Origin: JAFGLZ01 sp964390905
GTDB taxonomy: Bacteria; Planctomycetota; Phycisphaerae; UBA1845; JAFGLZ01
Assembly: GCA_964390905.1 (NCBI GenBank)
Contig: CAYMLO010000002.1
Span: 62,001-126,000, forward strand
Length of the DNA stretch: 64,000 nt
Reading direction: 5' to 3'
Shown: positions 26,255 through 34,028 of the stretch, in pieces
How the letters are laid out: every line of letters starts with the position of its first letter
Numbering within the stretch: the first letter of the stretch is position 1
Translations under genes and position numbers: made by a program
Notes under the pieces: generated by a model
The model's database searches: none
The model's input: the letters and a program-made list of their open reading frames with translations, nothing else
Told to the model about the DNA's origin: nothing

Positions 26255-27052
26255 ATGAGACTGGCCGATCGGAAACCGTGGCGGGCCGCAGCCTGGCAGG
26301 CGGTCGTTGCCGTTGCCTGCGTCTACACGCCTGTTACGGCGACCATCGTCTGTGAGGGAACGTACCGCTCGCATCTGCAGGGCATGGCAACCGACAAGCA
26401 GGGCGCGCTGTACTGGTCCTTCACGCGTGACCTGGTCAAGACGGACATGACGGGGAAGGTGCTCAAGCACATCACCGTCCGGAGTCATCACGGCGATCCC
26501 GCCTACTGCGATGGGAGGCTCTACGTCGCCGTCAACTTCGGCAGGTTCAACGAAGCGCCTGGGAAGGCCGACTCATGGGTGTACGTCTACGACGCGAAGG
26601 ATCTATCGCTCGTCTCGAAGCACGCCGTTCCCGAACTCGTGCATGGCGCGGGCGGCATGGCCTACCACGCGGGGCGATTCATCATTGTCGGTGGCCTGCC
26701 CAAGGGCTACCAGGAGAACTACCTCTACGAATACGACACGAAGCTCAAGTTCGTCAAACGCCACGTCCTGAAGAGCGGATACACGCTACTCGGCATTCAA
26801 ACGGCCAGCTACGCAGACGGCGCGTGGTGGTTCGGCTGTTACGGTGGCGAGCTGCTCAAGGCCGATGCGTCGTTTCGGCTCGTGGGCAAGTACAAGTTCG
26901 ACGGCAGCTACGGCATCGTCGAGCTCCCTGACGACCGTTACATCGTCGGGCGGTGCTTCGACAAGGCCAGACGTGGCAAGGCGCTCTTCGCCCGGCCCGA
27001 TCCCAAGAAGGGAATGAGGATCCTCACGACGACGACCGCGGGGCGTCGGTGA
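26255..27052 (+). CDS. Secreted beta-propeller-like protein
   Basis: A 265-residue protein with an excellent ribosome binding site (GAGGAGG, 26242-26248) before ATG 26255. The signal peptide is AAAWQAVVAVACVYTPVTA. The mature part consists of repeated four-strand-like units (HLQGMATDKQGALYWSFTRDLVKTD, GDPAYCDGRLYVAVNFG, ELVHGAGGMAYHAGRFIIVGG, GIQTASYADGAWWFGCYGG, YGIVELPDDRYIVGRC), typical of a beta-propeller with about five or six blades. No catalytic motif is visible. Function unknown. It points away from the divergent UroD-family operon with 141 bp between the starts. Confidence 0.8.
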   Translation: MRLADRKPWRAAAWQAVVAVACVYTPVTATIVCEGTYRSHLQGMATDKQGALYWSFTRDLVKTDMTGKVLKHITVRSHHGDPAYCDGRLYVAVNFGRFNEAPGKADSWVYVYDAKDLSLVSKHAVPELVHGAGGMAYHAGRFIIVGGLPKGYQENYLYEYDTKLKFVKRHVLKSGYTLLGIQTASYADGAWWFGCYGGELLKADASFRLVGKYKFDGSYGIVELPDDRYIVGRCFDKARRGKALFARPDPKKGMRILTTTTAGRR

Positions 27053-27094
27053 ATCTCGCCGGAGGAGATGCAAGCTCCGCCAAGTCGCTTCATC

Positions 27095-27772
27095 TCACCG
27101 CTTCTCCCGCGGGTACCCTAGCTTGGGGATCCTCGTGGGGTCTACGTGCGCGTAGGCACGCGCGAAGGCATGCATCATTTGCTCATAGGGCAGATCGGCG
27201 TACAGGCCGTGGAAAGTCGCGTAGGCCGCGTGAGAGGCCCCGTCGAGGGTCGTCTCGGGCAGAAGCGCGTCCTTAGTCCCATCGAACGCCACCAACCGAT
27301 AGCCCTTCCGACGACAGAGGGACGGGGTGAGGCTCGCGTCAACCGTCAGCCAAGTGCCATCGAGGTGGAACGCGCTCAGGCCGTGGTGGTACATCGTGTC
27401 GGTTCCCAGGGCGTCCAGCACCTCGGGCGACAACGTGAAATCGCGCAGATCCGACAGGACCACTGCCGTGGGAATCCCTGCAGCCCGTCCCAGCGCGCAC
27501 AGCAGGACCGCCTTGCGCACGCAGAAGCCCTTGCCGACTTCCAGCGTGTAGGAGGCAACGTATTCGTCCGGCGTGAGGCGGATCATGAACTCGTACTCGA
27601 TTCGGTCCCGCACGAAGGCAAACAGCTTCACCGCGCGCTGGGCTGGGTCGAGCCCCTCGACATCCAGGTCCCGCACCACTGCCTGGATGCGGGGATGCGC
27701 AGAATCAATGAAGCGGGTCGGCGCTAGACAGGATTCGGGGTCAAGGTCGTGCTCTGCGAAGACTGCGTTCAT
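27095..27772 (-). CDS. Transglutaminase-like superfamily protein
   Basis: 225 residues from ATG 27772 (preceded by GGGAG); a GTG at 27820 in frame has no ribosome binding site. The transglutaminase-like triad is visible: Cys in VGKGFCVRKAVLLCALGRAAGIP, His in MYHHGLSAFHLDGTWLTVDAS, and the Asp in VDAS. Such stand-alone cytoplasmic domains are thought to be amidases or peptidases; the substrate here is unknown. It is convergent with the propeller-like gene (43 bp apart) and divergent from the aldo/keto reductase. Confidence 0.83.
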   Translation of the reverse strand: MNAVFAEHDLDPESCLAPTRFIDSAHPRIQAVVRDLDVEGLDPAQRAVKLFAFVRDRIEYEFMIRLTPDEYVASYTLEVGKGFCVRKAVLLCALGRAAGIPTAVVLSDLRDFTLSPEVLDALGTDTMYHHGLSAFHLDGTWLTVDASLTPSLCRRKGYRLVAFDGTKDALLPETTLDGASHAAYATFHGLYADLPYEQMMHAFARAYAHVDPTRIPKLGYPREKR

Positions 27773-27924
27773 CAGTTGCTCCCGTTGTGCAGAGGCCCGG
27801 TCGAAGAGCGTGGCGCCCACAGTATTCCAGCCAGCGAGACGTCTTTCAATACTGATGGACGTCCTCGCTTGCCCCCGGGTCGGGTCGTCATCGATACTAT
27901 GTCGATCGGTCAGGAGCGTGGGTG

Positions 27925-28890
27925 ATGATCTACCGGACGTTGGGCGGGACGGGACTGCGTGTGTCGGCGGTCGGGTACGGCGCGTCGCCGCTCGGCAACG
28001 AGTTCGGCGAGGCCGATGCCGAGGAGGTCACCCGAGCCGTTCGCTGCGCCATCGATCAGGGCATCAACTACTTCGACGTAGCTCCCTACTACGGCCGGAC
28101 CCTGGCGGAGACACGACTGGGCGAGGCGCTATCGGGACAACGAGACAAGGTCATCCTGGCCACGAAGGCCGGGCGGTATGACGTGGACCTCAAGACCGGT
28201 TTTGACTTCTCGGCCGTGCGAATCGCCCGTTCGGTGGACGAGAGCCTGACCCGCCTGAAGACCGACACGATCGACGTGTTCCAGCTGCATGACATCGAGT
28301 TCGGTCGGCGCGAGCAGATCATCGACGAGTCATTGCCGGCCATGATGCGGCTCAAGCAGGCGGGCAAGGTCCGGTTCGTGGGGATCACGGGCTATCCACT
28401 CGGCGTGCTGCGGCAGGTGGCCGAGGCGGTGCCGGTGGACACGATCCTGTCGTACTGCCGGTACAACCTGATGGACACATCGATGGACGAGGTGCTCACG
28501 CCGCTTACGCGTGAGCGGGGCATTGGCCTGATCAACGCGTCACCGCTGCACATGCGCGTCTTGACTGAGAAAGGCGCGCCGCCGTGGCATCCCGCGCCGA
28601 AGCGCGTGGTGGACGCAGCCCGATCCGCCGCCCGCCATTGTCGGGAGCGCGGCGTGGACGTCGCGGACCTGGCGATGCAGTTCGTGCTTGCCCACGAGGA
28701 CGTGGCCACCACGCTGGTCGGCATGAGCAAGGTCCGCCACGTCGAGCGAAACGTAGAGACCGTCGGCGTCGCGCCGGATCGGGAACTCCTCGACGAGGTC
28801 CTCGACATCATCCGTCCCGTCGCCAACCTCTGTTGGCAGTCGGGCCGCCCCGAGAACGACGACCCCGACGCCGTGGAGAGACAATCATGA
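27925..28890 (+). CDS. Aldo/keto reductase, L-galactose/L-fucose dehydrogenase-like
   Basis: A 321-residue AKR starting at ATG 27925, eight bases after AGGAG. The catalytic tetrad is present: Asp in INYFDVAPYYG, Tyr of PYYG, Lys in VILATKAGRY, and His in VFQLHDIEFG. The sequence YRTLGGTGLRVSAVGYGASPLGN, FSYxR-type VRIARSVDESLTRLKTD and SLPAMMRLKQAGKVRFVGITGYPL is of the L-galactose dehydrogenase group, which oxidises L-galactose or L-fucose C1 to a lactone. It overlaps the next gene, a lactonase-type amidohydrolase, by four bases. The pair would perform the first two steps of oxidative L-fucose/L-galactose degradation. Confidence 0.9.
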   Translation: MIYRTLGGTGLRVSAVGYGASPLGNEFGEADAEEVTRAVRCAIDQGINYFDVAPYYGRTLAETRLGEALSGQRDKVILATKAGRYDVDLKTGFDFSAVRIARSVDESLTRLKTDTIDVFQLHDIEFGRREQIIDESLPAMMRLKQAGKVRFVGITGYPLGVLRQVAEAVPVDTILSYCRYNLMDTSMDEVLTPLTRERGIGLINASPLHMRVLTEKGAPPWHPAPKRVVDAARSAARHCRERGVDVADLAMQFVLAHEDVATTLVGMSKVRHVERNVETVGVAPDRELLDEVLDIIRPVANLCWQSGRPENDDPDAVERQS

Positions 28891-29720
28891 AGATCGACTC
28901 GCACCAGCATTTCTGGCAGTACACCGCCGAAGAATACGCCTGGATCGGACCGGATCAGACGGTCCTGCAGACCGACTACCTACCGACGGATCTCGCCGGC
29001 CTGCTCGCATCGGCCGGCATCGACGGGAGCGTGGCGGTCCAGGCACGTCAGACGCTTGCCGAAACCGCTTGGCTGCTCGCGCTCGCCGACCAGGACCCGA
29101 TCGTCAAGGGCGTGGTCGGCTGGGCGGATCTGTGCAGCCCGGATCTCCGCGGGCAGGTCGAGCCGTTCCTCGATCACCCGCGGTTCTGCGGCCTGCGACA
29201 CATCCTGCACGACGAGCCCGACGACGGGTACATGCTCCGCGACGATTTCGTGCGTGGCGTCGGGATGTTGGGCCAGCTCGATCTGGCCTACGACCTGCTG
29301 ATCCGCCCGCAACACCTGCGGCTGGCGTGCGAGCTGGTGGGGCGGTTTCCCGATCAGCGGTTCGTCGTCGATCACATCGCCAAGCCGCTCATCAAGGATC
29401 GAACGCTGTCGCCGTGGGATTCGCAGATCCGTCAGCTCGCGTCGTTCGACAACGTCTGCTGCAAGGTCTCGGGGATGGTCACCGAGGCGGACCCGACCGA
29501 CCTCTCGGCGGGTGCGTTCAAGCCCTATCTCGACGTGGTGTTCGAGGCCTTCGGAACCAAGCGCCTGATGATCGGGTCGGACTGGCCCGTGTGTCTGCTC
29601 GCCGCTTCCTACGCTGACGTGATCGAGATCGTCGCCGACTACCTCACCGCCCTGTCCGAGGATGAGCAAACCGACGTGTGGGGCCAAACCGCGACGGTCT
29701 TCTACAAACTCAAGCCGTAG
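28887..29720 (+). CDS. Amidohydrolase-2 family lactonase (L-fuconolactonase/L-rhamnonolactonase-like)
   Basis: A 277-residue protein, translationally coupled to the reductase (ATGA at 28887-28890). Landmarks of the amidohydrolase-2 lactonases are KIDSHQHFWQYTAEEYAWI at the N-terminus (metal-binding HxH), VVDHIAKPLIKD, VCCKVSGMVTEAD and the C-terminal LMIGSDWPVCLLAA. The family hydrolyses L-fucono- or L-rhamnono-1,4/1,5-lactone. Co-transcription with a sugar dehydrogenase supports that role; the exact deoxysugar is not determined. Cytoplasmic, no signal peptide. Confidence 0.9.
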   Translation: MKIDSHQHFWQYTAEEYAWIGPDQTVLQTDYLPTDLAGLLASAGIDGSVAVQARQTLAETAWLLALADQDPIVKGVVGWADLCSPDLRGQVEPFLDHPRFCGLRHILHDEPDDGYMLRDDFVRGVGMLGQLDLAYDLLIRPQHLRLACELVGRFPDQRFVVDHIAKPLIKDRTLSPWDSQIRQLASFDNVCCKVSGMVTEADPTDLSAGAFKPYLDVVFEAFGTKRLMIGSDWPVCLLAASYADVIEIVADYLTALSEDEQTDVWGQTATVFYKLKP

Positions 29721-29725
29721 ACCGG

Positions 29726-30712
29726 CTACGACAGGTTCATGTGTTTGACGAACTCGCCGAACATGATGTCGGCCACGCCGTCCGGAACGCCCAGCGCCTC
29801 CGAGTCGCCGTAGTTGAACACGATGAAGCCACCGGCGGGGGTGCTCCAGTGATCGAGCAAGAGCCGGACCTCGTCGCGAATGGCGGCCTCGTCTCCCGTG
29901 GGCAGCGTGGCCTGGATGTCAACGGTCGTCAGGAAACAGACCTTCCCCTTGAACGCCTCGCCGAACTCGACCAGGCCGTAGGCTCGCGGCTGTTGTAGGT
30001 TCAGCACGTCGACCCCCAGCTCGATCAAGCGCGGCACGAAATCATTCACCCGACCGCAGCTGTGTAGGATGACGTGCCAACCGTGGTCGTGGATGTCGTC
30101 GAACAGCGTGGCGTATCGCGGCGCGAAGAACTGCTCGAAGAGGTCCAGCCCGATGAACGTGCCTTGCTGCGTGCCCCAATCGTCGGTCAGGAACAGGCCG
30201 TGGACGCGATCGCCGAAGCGCCGATGCAGTTCGGCGTGATGGGCCAGCTTGAACTCGAGGATCATGTCCAACATCCGCTCGATTCGCTCCGGGGCCAGGT
30301 AGAAGTCCGTCATCGTGTCGGCGAAGCCGCGCAGCATGTGCAGACGCTCGATCAGGTTGAAGTGACTGCTCACCACGACATAGCGATCACCCGCCTGGTC
30401 GAGGAGCGGGCCGATCCGTTCGAAGTAGAAGAGGTTCCGCGGATCCGGCGGTCGGTACGTGTCGAATGCCGACCAGTCCGCCAGGGGGTGTTCGATGACC
30501 TGCCCCATGTTCTTGGCGGTTTCGGTGTGCGCCCAGCGGCAGCCCCAGTCGTCCCAGGTGGCGTTGTCGAAGTACCACCCGGCCTGGGCGCGGTCCATCT
30601 CGCGGATGTCGCACACGTCGTTGGGGACGTTCGGCACGTCGTTCTGGAAGAACGGCAGCCGGGGCGGATGATCAAACTCGACCGCGCGTCGGACGATTTC
30701 ACGTGATTCCAT
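29726..30712 (-). CDS. UroD-family corrinoid methyltransferase-like protein (second copy)
   Basis: 328 residues from ATG 30712 (GGAGAAC upstream). Upstream in-frame sequence translates the palindromic intergenic stretch and is rejected. The zinc motif is LHSCGRVNDFVPRLIELGVDVLN, as in methyl-corrinoid methyltransferases, and the protein has GLFLTDDWGTQQGTFIG and the C-terminal STPAGGFIVFNYGD typical of planctomycete UroD-like proteins. It is distinct from the first copy (24992-26113). It is convergent with the lactonase gene (5 bp between stops) and lies downstream of the MttB-like gene on the same strand. Confidence 0.85.
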   Translation of the reverse strand: MESREIVRRAVEFDHPPRLPFFQNDVPNVPNDVCDIREMDRAQAGWYFDNATWDDWGCRWAHTETAKNMGQVIEHPLADWSAFDTYRPPDPRNLFYFERIGPLLDQAGDRYVVVSSHFNLIERLHMLRGFADTMTDFYLAPERIERMLDMILEFKLAHHAELHRRFGDRVHGLFLTDDWGTQQGTFIGLDLFEQFFAPRYATLFDDIHDHGWHVILHSCGRVNDFVPRLIELGVDVLNLQQPRAYGLVEFGEAFKGKVCFLTTVDIQATLPTGDEAAIRDEVRLLLDHWSTPAGGFIVFNYGDSEALGVPDGVADIMFGEFVKHMNLS

Positions 30713-30906
30713 TTGCCGGTTCTCCACGAAGTCTTCCCGAGGGACGGACGACTGCGATCGGGTGTTCCATCGCTTCGCCCATGCCCAGTATGCCGCGTTT
30801 AGCCCCGCCGCGTGCGGCGGGGGAGGGGCCGCACGCGGCCCCGCTAAGCTAGGCGCCCGGGCACCCCAACGCCTTCGGTGGCGCCGCGTACCCAGATCCG
30901 ACCCGC
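30713..30906. repeat. Intergenic stretch with strong GC hairpins
   Basis: At 30800-30818 and 30828-30847 two arms built on GCCGCGTGCGGC and its complement can pair, with three to four mismatches near the outer ends; each arm also contains its own palindrome (CCGCCGCGTGCGGCGG and GGGGCCGCACGCGGCCCC). No T run follows. It separates the MttB-like stop from the UroD-family start on the same strand and could form a hairpin in that transcript. Confidence 0.5.
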
Positions 30907-32337
30907 CTACGATCCGCCGCCCAGGTGCCCTCGAGCGTCCGACAGGACGCGGTCGACGTCGCGGGATACGTCGTCTGGCAGCGGCGTGGGCGCGTATTGG
31001 GACATCAACTCGTCCAACCGCTCCCGCACGCGGGAGGCCGCGTCGACCCGGCCCGCCCGTTCCCATGGGTCCCAGTACTGTCGGTCAAGGATGCTGGGCA
31101 TCCAGACCTCGGCGCGAAAGTGGTCGAGCGTGTGTTCCTGATCGATGAAGGCGCCGCCCGGACCGACCGCGTCGATGACGTCGAGCGCGAGGTGCTCGTC
31201 GTCGATGGCGATCGATCGCACGGCGTGCTCGACGTATTCGATGACCTCGTGCTGGAACACGAGCATCTCCAGGCTGGACGCCTGATCTACGCCGGCGATG
31301 CCCATGTGTCCGAAGATGTCCGCGCCCGCCAGCACGCCCATCAGCAAGGACGCCGCCGCCTCCAGCCCCGCCTGGGCGTCGACGCACTTGCTGTCCGTCA
31401 GGCCGACGTTGATGTAGACGGGCAGGCCGTAGTGCTTGCCCAGCTCCGTCATCGCCACCGCCATCAGGCCCTGCTCGGGTCCGGCGAAGATGAGCTGCGT
31501 CGTCCGCATGTCGAAGGCGTGCGGGATGCCGCCGAAGCAGACCGGCGTGCCGGGGCGGAGGAGCTGCGTGACGCACAGCCCGGCCAGGATCTCGGCCGTC
31601 TCCTGTGCCAGCGTCCCGGCCAGCGTCGCCGGGGCGCTCATGCCCGTCTGTGCCATCGGACCGATCGGCACGGGCAGCGGGACGCGGGCCGTCTCGAACA
31701 GCAGGTCGATGCCGTTCGTGGCGAACCGGAGCGGACTGATCGGCTCGAGGAACGGATACGCCAAGGGATACTGGCTCAGCGCTTCAGCCGAGCCGGCGAC
31801 GGCGGCGAACAGCTCGACCACGAACCGCGCGCTGGGGCGATCGTGAAACCAGAACGTGATGGGCTTGGTCGTCGTGCGGAGCTGAGCGGCCGCCACCTCC
31901 ACGCATCGGTACGCGATGTCCACGTCATGCGGATCGGACATGGCCCCGACGATGTTGATGGCCGGCAGGACATCGCCCAGCTTGGCGCCCTCCACGACGT
32001 CGGCCAGCATCGCGAACCGGCGCACGCCGTCGCGATCGACCCAGTGCGCTTCGCCCGCGACCGAGTTGTAGTTGCGCTCGCCCACGCCGAAGGCGGCGCG
32101 CTTGGATCGATCGCGACCATAGATCGTGAACGTCTTGCCCGCCGACGCGAGGCAGTCGTCGATCAGCCCCGACGGAACGCGGACCCGCCCGGCCGCAGCA
32201 TCCACGCTGGCGCCCGCGTCGGCAAATCGCCGGACCATCTCGTCGTGGGGCACGAGCACGCCCGTTCGCTCGAGGATCGCCCGCGCCGCCCGATCGATTC
32301 GCGACACCCCGTCGTCGCCGAGCACCTGAAGGATCAT
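30907..32337 (-). CDS. Trimethylamine methyltransferase (MttB) family protein, non-pyrrolysine type
   Basis: A 476-residue MttB-superfamily protein read through without any in-frame TAG, so it is not a pyrrolysine enzyme. Typical segments are the N-terminal AARAILERTGVLVPHDEMVRRF, INIVGAMSDPHDVD, PLPVPIGPMAQTGMSAPATLAGTLAQETAEILAG and PVYINVGLTDSKCVDAQAG. Non-Pyl relatives demethylate glycine betaine, proline betaine or other quaternary amines and pass the methyl to a corrinoid protein. Neither the corrinoid protein nor an activator is in the window. It lies upstream of a UroD-family gene on the same strand, a possible methyl-transfer pair. Cytoplasmic. Confidence 0.88.
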   Translation of the reverse strand: MILQVLGDDGVSRIDRAARAILERTGVLVPHDEMVRRFADAGASVDAAAGRVRVPSGLIDDCLASAGKTFTIYGRDRSKRAAFGVGERNYNSVAGEAHWVDRDGVRRFAMLADVVEGAKLGDVLPAINIVGAMSDPHDVDIAYRCVEVAAAQLRTTTKPITFWFHDRPSARFVVELFAAVAGSAEALSQYPLAYPFLEPISPLRFATNGIDLLFETARVPLPVPIGPMAQTGMSAPATLAGTLAQETAEILAGLCVTQLLRPGTPVCFGGIPHAFDMRTTQLIFAGPEQGLMAVAMTELGKHYGLPVYINVGLTDSKCVDAQAGLEAAASLLMGVLAGADIFGHMGIAGVDQASSLEMLVFQHEVIEYVEHAVRSIAIDDEHLALDVIDAVGPGGAFIDQEHTLDHFRAEVWMPSILDRQYWDPWERAGRVDAASRVRERLDELMSQYAPTPLPDDVSRDVDRVLSDARGHLGGGS

Positions 32338-32424
32338 CGTAAGTTCCGTCCCCTGAGGGCCATGGGCAGCGTCTTTCGATGTGCGTATCTTGCTCTGCCT
32401 GCGTGCGGATTGAAAGTCCGAGCC

Positions 32425-32472
32425 GCGGGATTCATCCCGCGCCGTTTACTCGCCGCGCGGGATGAATCCCGC
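32425..32472. repeat. 17-bp perfect inverted repeat (GCGGGATTCATCCCGCG type)
   Basis: Arms 32425-32441 and 32456-32472 are perfect reverse complements with a 14-base loop. Each arm is itself partly palindromic (GCGGGAT...ATCCCGC). It lies in the 232-base divergent interval between the MttB-like gene and cmk. Same general design as the 7026-7068 element. Confidence 0.65.
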
Positions 32473-32516
32473 CGCTCGGGCGTGCACCGTGGTGCCGGAC
32501 GAATCCGGCCGCTCGG

Positions 32517-32545
32517 TTCCCGTTTGTGAATGGTCTCCCTATAAT
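32517..32545 (+). promoter_or_regulatory. Candidate sigma-70-type promoter for cmk-plsC
   Basis: A perfect TATAAT (32540-32545) is preceded at 17 bases by TTCCCG (32517-32522). It lies 24 bases before the cmk ATG, so the mRNA leader would be very short (about 18 bases). Confidence 0.55.
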
Positions 32546-32569
32546 GCGGGCTTCGAAGAGGATGCTGGC

Positions 32570-33253
32570 ATGATCATCACGATCGACGGCCCGGCGGGGT
32601 CCGGCAAGAGCACGACTGCGCAGCGGTTGGCGGCCAGGTTGAACATCCCCTGTCTCGACACCGGCGCGATGTATCGCGCAGTCGCCCTACGGGCGATCCG
32701 CGCCGCCGCGCCACTGGACGACCAGAATCGGCTGACGCAGCTGGCCAGGGAGACGGACCTGCAGGTGGCGTGTGATAGCCGTGGCACCCGCGTCCTCCTC
32801 GACAGTGAGGACGTGACCGACGCCATTCGCACAATGGAGGTCAACCAGGCGACGGGCTATGTCGCGCGCGTGCCAGGCGTTCGTGAGGTCCTGGTGGATC
32901 AACAGCGAAAGATCGGCCAGCAACTCGGCTCGCTGGTCACTGAAGGACGCGACCAGGGCAGCGTCGTCTTCCCGGACGCCGACGTGAAGTTCCTCATCGA
33001 CGCGGACGTCGAAACCCGGGTCAGCCGACGCTGCGAAGAGATGCGTGAAGAGGGCCAGGACGTCACCCCCGATCAGGTCCGTGCCAACCTGATCGAAAGA
33101 GACGACCGGGATCAGAAGCGGTGGGCGCCCCTCATGGCGCCGAACGCGGCGACGCGCATCGACACGAGCGGCATGACCATCAACGAGGTGGTCGACCGGA
33201 TGGTGGATCAGGTCCGCCGCTGCGCCGCGTCCCGTCAACAGCAGGAACGATGA
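32570..33253 (+). CDS. cmk: Cytidylate kinase
   Basis: A 227-residue protein from ATG 32570; longer in-frame starts run through the inverted-repeat element and the promoter. The phosphate-binding loop IDGPAGSGKSTTA is at the very N-terminus, then LDTGAMYRAVALRA (CMP site), VTEGRDQGSVVFPDADVKFLI and the lid SRRCEEMREEG. It phosphorylates CMP and dCMP for nucleotide synthesis. It overlaps plsC by four bases; the cmk-plsC order is common in bacteria. Cytoplasmic. Confidence 0.96.
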   Translation: MIITIDGPAGSGKSTTAQRLAARLNIPCLDTGAMYRAVALRAIRAAAPLDDQNRLTQLARETDLQVACDSRGTRVLLDSEDVTDAIRTMEVNQATGYVARVPGVREVLVDQQRKIGQQLGSLVTEGRDQGSVVFPDADVKFLIDADVETRVSRRCEEMREEGQDVTPDQVRANLIERDDRDQKRWAPLMAPNAATRIDTSGMTINEVVDRMVDQVRRCAASRQQQER

Positions 33254-33984
33254 CAGACGACCGCACCGCCATGTCCGAGGGCCAAGAACGTCCCCGTCCT
33301 CCCATGCCGTCAGGCGGGGGGCACGACGCGATGCGGCTGTGGTGGCGGGCCTGGCGGATCATCGCTCGGAGCATCTTCACGGTGGCCTTTCACGGCCGGA
33401 CGCTCGGCGTCAAGAACGTCCCGCGCGAGGGAGGGGTCTTGTTGGTCTCCACGCATCAGTGCTTCTTCGATCCGGTGCTGGCCTCTCTCGCGTTCGACCG
33501 CGAGTGCAACTTCATGGCCCGCGAATCGCTGTTCTACAACCGCCCGTTTGCGCGCCTCATCGAATCGTTGAACGCCTTCCCGGTGCGCCGGAACACCGCG
33601 GACCTGCGGGCCATCAAGGAGACCTTGCGCCGGCTGAAAAACGGCAAGATGGTCCTCGTCTTCCCCGAGGGGACGCGCACCGCGGACGGCCGGATCGGCG
33701 AATTGCAGCCGGGCGTCGCCGCCATCGCGAAACAGGCAAAGGCGACGGTTGTGCCGACCCTGATTGAGGGCGCCTACAATGTCTGGCCGCGGCAGGCGTG
33801 GGTACCTCGGCCCGCCAAGGTAATCGTCAGGTACGCGCCGCCGATCCGTCCGGAGGAATGCGCGGCGATGGGCAAGGCGGAGCTGATGGAACGGATCGAG
33901 CGCACGCTTCGCCAGATGCAGGCGGAAGTGCGACGGATCTATCGTTTCCCGCCCTTGCCGGGGAACGACGAACAGGGAACATAA
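33250..33984 (+). CDS. plsC: 1-acyl-sn-glycerol-3-phosphate acyltransferase (PlsC family)
   Basis: A 244-residue protein starting at the ATG that overlaps the cmk stop (33250-33253). The acyltransferase motifs are present: HQCFFD (HxxxxD, catalytic His and Asp), VRRNTADLRAIKE and FPEGTRTADG (phosphate-binding FPEGTR). A hydrophobic helix near the N-terminus (WRAWRIIARSIFTVAF) associates it with the inner membrane. The family makes phosphatidic acid, though paralogs with other substrates exist. Confidence 0.93.
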   Translation: MTDDRTAMSEGQERPRPPMPSGGGHDAMRLWWRAWRIIARSIFTVAFHGRTLGVKNVPREGGVLLVSTHQCFFDPVLASLAFDRECNFMARESLFYNRPFARLIESLNAFPVRRNTADLRAIKETLRRLKNGKMVLVFPEGTRTADGRIGELQPGVAAIAKQAKATVVPTLIEGAYNVWPRQAWVPRPAKVIVRYAPPIRPEECAAMGKAELMERIERTLRQMQAEVRRIYRFPPLPGNDEQGT

Positions 33985-34028
33985 CCGAGAGCGGCCCGCA
34001 GTGCGGGCCTTACCAAGGAGACACGCAT

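Noticed and set aside
30907..32337. Possible pyrrolysine-containing MttB
   Set aside because: No in-frame TAG is present in the reading frame, so the protein belongs to the non-pyrrolysine branch.
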